Shown in pieces: positions 1 through 5,731 of a DNA stretch of 6,975 nt. How positions within the stretch are numbered: position 1 is the stretch's first letter; each line of letters starts with the position of its first letter. The stretch comes from Syntrophobacteria bacterium. GTDB lineage: Bacteria > Desulfobacterota > Syntrophobacteria > JARFUL01. The stretch is taken from positions 1-6,975 of the forward strand of contig JARFUL010000058.1 of NCBI GenBank assembly GCA_029289015.1, read 5' to 3'. The notes beneath the pieces were generated by a model. That model saw only the letters and a program-made list of their open reading frames with translations, was not told where the DNA came from and searched no databases. The translations under genes and the position numbers were made by a program.

Positions 1-975
1 GGCGCGCTGGACCAAAAGAGAATCCCCGCCGCGGCCCGGAGCTACGGGTTCGGGCTCGTGGCCCACGAGACCAAGTCTGCGGGCGCGCTCATCTGGGGTG
101 TCGACCCCGCGAGGGAGAGGGCCACCTTCGACCTTTTCAAACACATGGCCCTAGGAGAGTTTCTTTCCGGCGGGGCCAACAGGTGGGTGGTCCTGGGGAA
201 GAAGCTGGCCCGCTCCCTCAACGTTACCGTTGGGGACGAAGTAGTGGTGGTGGTCCAGGCCGCGGACGGCTCCCTGGGCAACGACCTCTACCGGGTGACG
301 GGGATACTAAAGAACGTGGACGACTCTATGGACCGCAACGCGGCCATCTTCCACAGGGACGACTTTGCCGAGCTCTTTGTCTCCGGGGGCCGGGTCCATG
401 AGATAGCGATCAACACCAGGGGCAGGCTGGACCTCGCCCAGGTGGCCGCGCTGGCCGAAGAAGCCGCGCCCGCGGAGGAAGTCAAGACCTGGCGCCAGCT
501 CATCCCGGCTCTCTCGGAACTACTCAACCTCTTCGACGTGTCCATCGCGCTCTTCGGGTCCATATTCTTCATCGCGGGGGGGCTCGGGGTCATGAACACC
601 ATGCTCATGGCCACCTTTGAGCGGATGAGGGAGTTCGGGATTCTCAAGGCCCTGGGCACCACCCCCTGGCGCATCATGAGGGACGTGACCGCGGAGGCCT
701 TCGTTCTGGGGCTCTTGGCCACCGCGATGGGGGTTGTAATGGGGCTGGCCAGCTCCTACTACCTCATGGAGTACGGGCTGGACATGTCGGTCTTCACGGA
801 GAGCCATTACTCCATAGCCGGAGTCGCGTTCGATCCGGTGTGGAGGGCCACGCTGAGCCTGAAGAGCGTGGTGGTCCCGGTGGTGGGCATGTGGCTCATC
901 TGCCTCATTGCGGCCGTATACCCCGCCGCGCTTGCGGCCCGCCTCGACCCGGTGAAGGTAATCCATCATGTGTAG
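1..975 (+). CDS. FtsX-family ABC transporter permease (LolC/E- or MacB-like), 5'-truncated by the window edge
   Basis: The frame is open from base 1, so the gene begins upstream and the GTG at 58 is internal. 324 residues are visible. Roughly the first 160 form a MacB-type periplasmic domain, shown by 'IWGVDPARE', 'VVLGKKLARSLNVTVGDEV' and 'YRVTGILKN'. From about residue 178 comes the FtsX core: a membrane helix (ALFGSIFFIAGGLGVMNTML), the conserved cytoplasmic stretch 'ERMREFGILKALGTTPWRI', a second helix (FVLGLLATAMGVVMGL) and a last one near the end (VVPVVGMWLICLIAAVYPA), closing with 'DPVKVIHHV', a typical family ending. The N-terminal anchoring helix is outside the window. In this family two permeases pair with two ATPases and transmit ATP-driven movement to the periplasmic domain rather than forming a channel. 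A homologous permease follows after 21 nt and an ATPase after that, so all three probably form one transporter. The cargo is unknown: lipoprotein, lipid or small molecule are all possible. Confidence 0.93.
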   Translation, partial: GALDQKRIPAAARSYGFGLVAHETKSAGALIWGVDPARERATFDLFKHMALGEFLSGGANRWVVLGKKLARSLNVTVGDEVVVVVQAADGSLGNDLYRVTGILKNVDDSMDRNAAIFHRDDFAELFVSGGRVHEIAINTRGRLDLAQVAALAEEAAPAEEVKTWRQLIPALSELLNLFDVSIALFGSIFFIAGGLGVMNTMLMATFERMREFGILKALGTTPWRIMRDVTAEAFVLGLLATAMGVVMGLASSYYLMEYGLDMSVFTESHYSIAGVAFDPVWRATLSLKSVVVPVVGMWLICLIAAVYPAALAARLDPVKVIHHV

Positions 976-996
976 GCGGGCGAGGGAGCATTACTA

Positions 997-2223
997 ATGG
1001 TCTGCCGACTGGCCTGGCGCTCCATCTGGCGCAACCGCAGGAGGACCCTGATCACCGTGGTCTCCATAGGGTTCGGCCTGGGCCTCGCGCTCTTCTTTAT
1101 CTCCTGGGGCGAGGGGATATACAGCCAGATGATAGACCAGGTCTGCCGCATGCAGGCCGGGCACATCACCCTGGAAAACCCCGAGTATAGAGAAGCGCCC
1201 GCGGTGGACCTCATTATTGACGACCTCGCGGGGCTGCGCTCCGAGATCGAAGGGTGGCCAGAGGTCGACTCCACCAAGCTCCTGGTCCTGGGGCAGGGCA
1301 TAGCCAAGTCCGCCGCGGGAAACGTGGCCGCGGCCATCACGGGGGTGGAGCCCTCGGTGGAGAGCAGGACCTCGCCCCTGGCCCGCAACATAGTGGAAGG
1401 GACCTACCTTGACGAGCGCGACAGAAACCTGGTGGTGGTGGGAAGCGAGCTCGCGAGAAGGCTGAACCTCAAGGTGGGCAAGAAGCTGGTCATCACCACC
1501 AACGACGTGTCCGGCATGCTGGTGGACGAGCTCTGCCGGGTCAAGGGCATATTCAAGACCGGCTCGGACGAGCTGGACGCATACGTTATCCAGGCCACCA
1601 TCGGCTTCGCGCGCCGGGTCTTCAGGATGCCTAAGAGCGCGGCCACCCAGATGGCGGTTATCCTGAAGAACGCGGACGAACAGGAAGAGATCCTCGCGAG
1701 GATCGGGGGAATCCTCCCGGGAAGTCCCATTGTCGCGCTCCCCTGGCAGAAGGTGCTTCCCGAGGTGGCCTCCTACATCAAGGTGGACAAGGGGTCCAAC
1801 TGGGTCTTTCAGGGTATTTTGATATTCCTTATTCTCTTTACCATCTTCAACACGCTTCTCATGTCGGTGCTGGAGCGCCAGCGGGAGTTCGCGGTGCTCC
1901 TCGCGATCGGCACAAACCCGGCTACGCTCAGGTTCCAGATATTCATGGAGTCGGTCTACCTCGGGCTTATCGGCGTCTTTTTGGGGGTTGCGCTTGGAGC
2001 TGCGGCCTCCTACACGGTCAACATCTGGGGCATAGACCTGAGCACCTTTCTCAAGGAGGGGGTCACGGTCTCCGGTTTTGCCCTGTCCACCAGGATATAC
2101 ACCAAGCTGACCCCGAAGATACTCGTGGCCCTGTCGGCCATCGTTTTTGGGGCCACCCTTATTTTGAGCCTGATTCCCATGCGGCGCGTGTCCCGCGTGT
2201 CCATTGTGGATGAGCTCCGCTGA
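997..2223 (+). CDS. FtsX-family ABC transporter permease (LolC/E- or MacB-like), full length
   Basis: This 408-aa protein has the classic four-helix layout. A positively charged start (W-RSIWRNRRR) leads into helix 1 at about residues 18-37. A MacB-like periplasmic domain spans roughly 40-265, with 'NLVVVGSELARRLNLKVGKK' and 'RVKGIFKTGSDELDAYVI'. Helix 2 is at about 270-292 and is followed by the family signature 'LERQREFAVLLAIGTNP'. Helix 3 (VYLGLIGVFLGVALGAAAS) and helix 4 (ILVALSAIVFGATLILSLI) follow, and the end 'SIVDELR' is typical. The ATG is preceded by GAGGGA at 982-987 with good spacing. It is a diverged paralogue of the upstream gene: the periplasmic domains share the same order of motifs (GVDP/GVEP, VVLGKKLAR/VVVGSELAR, VTGILKN/VKGIFKT). 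The pair resembles a LolC/LolE heterodimer more than a single MacB, because no ATPase domain is fused to either. Substrate is not readable from sequence. Confidence 0.95.
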   Translation: MVCRLAWRSIWRNRRRTLITVVSIGFGLGLALFFISWGEGIYSQMIDQVCRMQAGHITLENPEYREAPAVDLIIDDLAGLRSEIEGWPEVDSTKLLVLGQGIAKSAAGNVAAAITGVEPSVESRTSPLARNIVEGTYLDERDRNLVVVGSELARRLNLKVGKKLVITTNDVSGMLVDELCRVKGIFKTGSDELDAYVIQATIGFARRVFRMPKSAATQMAVILKNADEQEEILARIGGILPGSPIVALPWQKVLPEVASYIKVDKGSNWVFQGILIFLILFTIFNTLLMSVLERQREFAVLLAIGTNPATLRFQIFMESVYLGLIGVFLGVALGAAASYTVNIWGIDLSTFLKEGVTVSGFALSTRIYTKLTPKILVALSAIVFGATLILSLIPMRRVSRVSIVDELR

Positions 2224-2232
2224 GGTAGGATC

Positions 2233-2940
2233 ATGGAGACAATAGTTCGGTTGGAAAACATGACCAAGGATTACGGCCTCAACAGGGTGGTCACCCGCGC
2301 GCTAAGAGGGGTGGACCTGACCCTCGAGTCCGGGGAGTTCACCGCGATGGCCGGGCCCTCGGGGTCCGGCAAGTCCACGCTGCTCAACATCATCGGCGGC
2401 CTCGACCGGCCCACCTCCGGCAGGGTGGAGGTGGAGGGCCGCGACCTGGGGCTGCTCTCCTCCACCGAGCTCAGCCGCATGCGCAGGGACCGCATAGGGT
2501 TCATCTTCCAGAGCTACAGTCTGATCCCCGTGCTCACGGTGCTGGAGAACGCGGAATACGTGCTGATGCTCAAAGGGGTGCCCGCGGCCAGAAGGGCCGA
2601 GATAGTGCGCGCGCTGCTCAAGGAGGTGGGGCTGGAAGGGATGGAGAGCCGCTTCCCGAGGGAGCTCTCCGGAGGCCAGCAGCAAAGGGTGGCCATAGCC
2701 AGGGCCATCGCGCCCGAGCCCGCGCTGGTGCTCGCGGACGAGCCCACCGCAAACGTGGACTCCAAGACCGCGGACAGCCTCCTTGAGCTTATGCGGCAGT
2801 TGAACGAGGAGAAGGGGGTGACCTTCCTCTTCTCCACCCACGACCCCGAGGTGATGAGGAGGGCCAGGAGGCTGCTCCTGCTCAAGGATGGAAGAATCAG
2901 CCACAATGGAGGGGTGGGGCACACTCTGGATGCGGACTAA
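2233..2940 (+). CDS. ABC transporter ATP-binding protein, LolD/MacB family
   Basis: This 235-aa protein is the normal length for a LolD-type ATPase and has every catalytic element. The Walker A motif GPSGSGKST is at residues 41-49, the Q-loop Gln at 93 (IFQSYSLIPVLTV), the signature LSGGQQQR from 145, Walker B ending at D169 with catalytic E170 (ALVLADEPT), and the H-loop His at 203 (STHDPEV). The 'SYSLIPVLTVLENAEY' stretch after the Q-loop is characteristic of the LolD/MacB/FtsE branch that partners FtsX-fold permeases. It starts 9 nt after the preceding permease stop, with GAGGT at 2222-2226 as ribosome-binding site, so translation is probably coupled. It should power the two upstream permeases from the cytoplasmic face. 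A true lipoprotein-release LolCDE and a LolCDE-like exporter cannot be told apart on the ATPase alone. Confidence 0.96.
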   Translation: METIVRLENMTKDYGLNRVVTRALRGVDLTLESGEFTAMAGPSGSGKSTLLNIIGGLDRPTSGRVEVEGRDLGLLSSTELSRMRRDRIGFIFQSYSLIPVLTVLENAEYVLMLKGVPAARRAEIVRALLKEVGLEGMESRFPRELSGGQQQRVAIARAIAPEPALVLADEPTANVDSKTADSLLELMRQLNEEKGVTFLFSTHDPEVMRRARRLLLLKDGRISHNGGVGHTLDAD

Positions 2941-4261
2941 AAGAGCCCGGTTTCATAGGGTCGCTTTTCTGGCCGCTCTTTTCCTCCTCTGGGCCGTTTT
3001 CCTGGCCCCGGGCAGGGCCCGCGCTCTTCTCGGCGACACGGAGGGCCCCTTCGGGCTCGACGGCTCCCTGAGGTCCATCGGCGCGGTTTTGGACAACTAC
3101 GACTACCCGCCATTCTTCCGCGAGGGCAACGAGTTCGACGAGTATTCCCAGACCCTCCTGAGGCTGGTGGGCGCGGGGAGGCCTTCGGGGAAGCTCTCCT
3201 ACGAAATGCATCTCGTGGGCGGGCTCACCTATTTTTCCGGAGGCGCGGCGCCGGGCTCGGGCCCCTTTGACCTGGGCGCGAAAAAGACGAGGTACCGCGC
3301 GCTGGACGAGACCTGGGATTTCTGGACCGAGGACAGGTGGTCCGGCGCAATGTGGCTGGACAGGTGCAACTTCAAGGTTGCGCTGCCCAAGATGGACATA
3401 ACCCTGGGCCGCCAGGCCATAACCTTTGGCAAGGCCTACTTCTGGAACCCCCTGGACGTGTACCTTCCCTTCGACCCCAGGCAGTTCGACCGGGACTACA
3501 AGGCCGGCGTGGACGCGGTTAAGATAGATATACCGGTGGGCAGCTTCTCGGGAATCAACCTGGTGGGGGTTCTGGGCAGGGAGCTCGATGCCGCGGGAGG
3601 CTACGTGGGCCGAGGGAACTCCTTTAGGGCCTCCTGGTACGGCTCCTCGGTGCTCGGCAGGTTCTTTCTCAACATAAAGGGGTGGGACCTGGCTCTCCAG
3701 GCGGGCAAGGTCTACGGCGGATACCAGGTGGGCGGCGGCCTGGTGGGCGACATAAAGGGGGTTTCGATCCGGGGGGAGGCGGCCTATCTCAGGGCCAACG
3801 ACAGCCCCTCCCTTCCCGCGCCCCTTGTGGGCGACCTGGTGGAGGACCGGCTCACCGGGGTCGCGGGGCTGGGCTACAGGTTTGCGTCGAGCCTGGACCT
3901 GGAGTTCGAGTATCTTTACAACGGGGGCGGCGAGAGGGACGACCTCAACACCGCGTGGGCCCGGTTCAGCGCCGGCGCGATACCCCACCTGAACAGACAC
4001 CTCGCGGGGCTCAACGCGTCCTATGAGTTTCTGCCCATTCTCACCGGCCAGGTCGCGGCAATTCAGTCCCTCACCGACTCGTCCACCCAGGTTCAGCCCT
4101 CCCTCAGCCTTTCCCTGAGCGACAACGCGGCCCTCATTGTGGGCGGGTCCGTCAACTTCGGCAAGCGGCCCAGACAAATATTTCCCCGGGCCACCCAGAT
4201 CCGCTCCGAGTTCGGCACCTTCCCCAACTTCTTCTACGGGGAGATAAAGATCTACTTCTAG
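2930..4261 (+). CDS. Secreted outer-membrane beta-barrel protein, porin-like, in a LolCDE-like operon
   Basis: From the ATG at 2930 the protein has 443 residues. I chose this start because it gives a textbook signal peptide: basic N-region (MRTKRARFHR), hydrophobic core (VAFLAALFLLWAVFLA) and an AxA-type cleavage site at A-R-A, residues 30-32. In-frame ATGs at 2888 and 2906 would add 14 or 8 residues before it; 2906 has a possible GGAAGA site upstream, so those remain alternatives. The mature part is rich in alternating polar and hydrophobic strands and aromatic girdles. It ends in '...GEIKIYF', a terminal Phe typical of the barrel-assembly signal. Residues about 159-201 hold 'LGRQAITFGKAYFWNPLD' followed by 'DRDYKAGVDAVKID'. 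This resembles the 'GRQ-x-x-x-G ... plD ... R-x-x-K-G-vDa' block seen in porin-like barrels of the alginate-export/DUF1302 type; that resemblance is from memory, not a search. It overlaps the ATPase gene, implying co-translation and a shared envelope export role. Confidence 0.85.
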   Translation: MRTKRARFHRVAFLAALFLLWAVFLAPGRARALLGDTEGPFGLDGSLRSIGAVLDNYDYPPFFREGNEFDEYSQTLLRLVGAGRPSGKLSYEMHLVGGLTYFSGGAAPGSGPFDLGAKKTRYRALDETWDFWTEDRWSGAMWLDRCNFKVALPKMDITLGRQAITFGKAYFWNPLDVYLPFDPRQFDRDYKAGVDAVKIDIPVGSFSGINLVGVLGRELDAAGGYVGRGNSFRASWYGSSVLGRFFLNIKGWDLALQAGKVYGGYQVGGGLVGDIKGVSIRGEAAYLRANDSPSLPAPLVGDLVEDRLTGVAGLGYRFASSLDLEFEYLYNGGGERDDLNTAWARFSAGAIPHLNRHLAGLNASYEFLPILTGQVAAIQSLTDSSTQVQPSLSLSLSDNAALIVGGSVNFGKRPRQIFPRATQIRSEFGTFPNFFYGEIKIYF

Positions 4262-4333
4262 CGCGCGTCCGCGCAAACACCGCGGGCCCCAAAAAAGGTG
4301 ACAAATTTAGCGGGATAAAGGCCATATCTACAA

Positions 4334-4362
4334 TTGGATTACCATTGGGGTTAAGATATAAA
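4334..4362 (+). promoter_or_regulatory. Probable sigma70-type promoter for the cyclophilin gene
   Basis: TTGGAT at 4334-4339 and TATAAA at 4357-4362 are separated by exactly 17 nt. The -10 element matches the consensus at five of six positions; the -35 matches only its TTG half. They lie in the only clearly AT-rich stretch of the 158-nt gap after the barrel gene, about 58 nt upstream of the cyclophilin start. This suggests the cyclophilin is transcribed separately from the transporter operon. A weaker second possibility is GTGACA at 4298-4303 with CATATC at 4323-4328, but its 19-nt spacing is poor. Confidence 0.55.
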
Positions 4363-4406
4363 ATCTGTTAGTGTTACCTGATAAAGGCTTTCAAAAAACA
4401 ACCCAC

Positions 4407-4413
4407 AGGAGGA
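4407..4413 (+). promoter_or_regulatory. Strong Shine-Dalgarno site of the cyclophilin gene
   Basis: AGGAGGA lies 6 nt before the ATG at 4420. It is the best ribosome-binding site in the window and fixes the start codon just upstream of the signal peptide, so the hydrophobic leader is really translated. Confidence 0.8.
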
Positions 4414-4419
4414 CCTTCT

Positions 4420-4995
4420 ATGAAACTGGCTCTTTGTCTCGTCTTTTTTCTCTTTGCTCTCTTGGGCGCCCGGGGGACCGGTGACGCTGATCCGGCCAAA
4501 CCCCGCGTCGCGCTGGATACGTCCCTGGGCAGGATAGTTCTCGTGCTCCACCCCGACAAGGCTCCCATTACGGTGGAGAACTTCCTCGCGTACGTTCGCT
4601 CGGGCCACTACGACGGCACCGTCTTTCACCGGGTCATTCCCAACTTCATGAACCAGGGGGGAGGCTTCATCCCGGACATGATTCAAAAGCCCACCCGCGC
4701 GCCCATCCAGAACGAGGCCGCGAACGGGCTGAAGAACAACCGCGGCACCATAGCCATGGCCCGGACCCAGGAGCCCCACTCCGCGGGCGCGCAGTTCTTC
4801 TTCAACACCGCGGACAACGACTTCCTGAACCACAGCGGCAAGACCATGCAGGGCTGGGGCTACGCGGTGTTCGGCGAGGTGGTGGAGGGCATGGACGTGG
4901 TTGACGCGATCTCAAAGGTCGAGACCGGCGCGCACGGGATGTTCCGCGACGTGCCCAGGGAGCCGGTGGTGATAAACAAGGCCCTGGTGGAGTAG
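4420..4995 (+). CDS. Cyclophilin-type peptidyl-prolyl cis-trans isomerase with signal peptide (probably periplasmic)
   Basis: This 191-aa protein opens with a short hydrophobic leader ([19 protein letters not shown]), which should send it to the periplasm; cleavage is probably shortly after, around residues 19-23. The rest is a complete bacterial cyclophilin: '[22 protein letters not shown]', the catalytic '[15 protein letters not shown]' at 69-83 (Arg71, Phe76 and Gln79 in the expected places), '[19 protein letters not shown]' from 98, and 'QFFFN' at 125-129. Phe sits in 'NDFLNHSG', where cyclosporin-sensitive eukaryotic enzymes carry Trp, as in the Escherichia coli enzymes. The C-terminal half ('[23 protein letters not shown]') is closer to cytoplasmic PpiB than to periplasmic PpiA, although the leader makes it PpiA-like in location; no symbol is given for that reason. 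It should speed proline isomerisation during folding of exported proteins. It lies directly downstream of the barrel protein gene but probably has its own promoter. Confidence 0.96.
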   Translation: MKLALCLVFFLFALLGARGTGDADPAKPRVALDTSLGRIVLVLHPDKAPITVENFLAYVRSGHYDGTVFHRVIPNFMNQGGGFIPDMIQKPTRAPIQNEAANGLKNNRGTIAMARTQEPHSAGAQFFFNTADNDFLNHSGKTMQGWGYAVFGEVVEGMDVVDAISKVETGAHGMFRDVPREPVVINKALVE

Positions 4996-4997
4996 GC

Positions 4998-5030
4998 CCC
5001 GCGTCCAACATGACGGGCCGCGCGGGTTGT
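4998..5030 (+). terminator. Weak hairpin after the cyclophilin gene
   Basis: CCCGCG at 4998-5003 can pair with CGCGGG at 5021-5026, followed by TTGT. The loop is 17 nt and the T run is poor, so an intrinsic terminator is only possible. It also overlaps the candidate -35 of the next gene. Confidence 0.2.
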
Positions 5031-5039
5031 GGTTAGAAT
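5010..5039 (+). promoter_or_regulatory. Candidate promoter for a leaderless kinase/FGE transcript
   Basis: ATGACG at 5010-5015 (four of six to TTGACA) and TAGAAT at 5034-5039 (five of six to TATAAT) are 18 nt apart. The -10 ends only 6 nt before the ATG at 5046, so transcription would begin at or next to the start codon. No Shine-Dalgarno sequence is visible before that ATG, which agrees with leaderless initiation. Inference from spacing only. Confidence 0.4.
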
Positions 5040-5045
5040 CAATCC

Positions 5046-5693
5046 ATGGTGAGCAAGAAGGACAAGAAGCACCTCCTCGAGGTCGGAGCCCTCCTGGACG
5101 GGAGGTGGGAGATCGTGGCCCACCTGGCCACCGGCGGGAAGGGGGAGGTCTACCTCGCGAGGCAGGTGAACCTCGACAGGGAGGTCGCGATCAAGGTCAT
5201 CTCCCCGGAGTTTATGGAGCTCGTGGGGGAGGATGAGGAGGAGTTCGACCTGGAGATGCAGCGGTTCGGGCGGGAGGTGAGGGCCATGGCCCAGGTGCGG
5301 CACCCCAACGTGGTCCAGGTCTACGACCACGGCCGCAGGCTCCCCACGGAGGCCGAGCTTGCCCTGGCCGCGGGAGAGGTAGTTAAGGGTGTCCAAACCC
5401 AGGTCGACATGCACTCAATGCACACACCTTTGCCGAAACCCCGGACTCCCCTGGGGCCGGTGGCCCTGGGAGAGTCCAACGAGTACGGCGTCCGGGGAGT
5501 CCTGGGGAACGTGGGCGAGTGGGTGGTGCGGTCCGGCTCCTACGGGGCCGGAGGCCCGAGGTACGCCCTCTTCGGCCGCGGGGACGGGGGAGCCCCCTAC
5601 CGGATATTGGACAGGCCGGCCCTTGAGTCCTCCGTAAACGTGGGGTTCCGCTGCGCGAAGAGTCCCGAAGGCAACGCCACGCCGCCGCGCTGA
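5046..5693 (+). CDS. Chimeric remnant: Ser/Thr kinase N-lobe joined to C-terminal FGE-sulfatase (SUMF1-like) pieces
   Basis: This 215-aa open frame reads as two unrelated families in succession. Residues 16-96 are a Hanks-type kinase N-lobe: 'LLDGRWEIVAHLATGGKGEVYLA' (glycine loop about 28-35), the ATP-anchoring Lys50 in 'VAIKVI', the helix-C Glu77 in 'RFGREV', and 'VRHPNVVQVYDHG' at 84-96. The kinase then stops: no hinge, HRD loop, DFG or APE follows. From residue 98 the sequence is FGE-sulfatase: 'RLPTEAE' at 98-104, 'NEYGVRGVLGNVGEW' from 145, 'VRSGSY' at 161-166 and 'NVGFRCAK' at 198-205. The Cys pair of authentic formylglycine-generating enzymes is not seen before the end. Kinase-FGE fusions exist in bacteria but should be several hundred residues longer. 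Neither activity is likely to survive. An internal deletion relic, a misassembly, or a small ATP-binding decoy are the options. Start chosen as the only ATG before the kinase fold. Confidence 0.7.
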   Translation: MVSKKDKKHLLEVGALLDGRWEIVAHLATGGKGEVYLARQVNLDREVAIKVISPEFMELVGEDEEEFDLEMQRFGREVRAMAQVRHPNVVQVYDHGRRLPTEAELALAAGEVVKGVQTQVDMHSMHTPLPKPRTPLGPVALGESNEYGVRGVLGNVGEWVVRSGSYGAGGPRYALFGRGDGGAPYRILDRPALESSVNVGFRCAKSPEGNATPPR

Positions 5694-5718
5694 CGCGGAT
5701 CCCCGGCGGCCTGCACCC

Positions 5719-5724
5719 AAGGAG
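5719..5724 (+). promoter_or_regulatory. Shine-Dalgarno site of the iron-sulfur protein gene
   Basis: AAGGAG lies 7 nt before the ATG at 5732. It fixes the start so that the N-terminal Cys2-x2-Cys5 pair is included in the protein. No promoter is evident in the 38-nt gap, so the message may come from the preceding gene. Confidence 0.7.
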
Positions 5725-5731
5725 CTGCTCA

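Noticed and set aside
58..60. GTG at 58 as the start of the first permease
   Set aside because: The frame is open to base 1 and the residues before 58 continue the periplasmic domain, so the gene is truncated by the window edge.
2302..2922. Long minus-strand frame over the ATPase gene
   Set aside because: Shadow of a gene whose plus-strand product has all ABC ATPase motifs; the His/Pro/Gly-rich antisense product shows no domain.
4261..4274. GCGCG-loop-CGCGC hairpin right after the barrel gene as a terminator
   Set aside because: The stem is only five pairs with a 4-nt loop and is followed by AAACACC, not a T run, so it does not meet the intrinsic terminator pattern.
2897..4276. 459-codon open frame on the minus strand across the barrel gene
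   Set aside because: It mirrors the barrel gene; long antisense frames are common in GC-rich DNA. Its product is rich in Gly, Val, Glu, Arg and Pro without domain motifs, whereas the plus strand has a signal peptide and barrel features.
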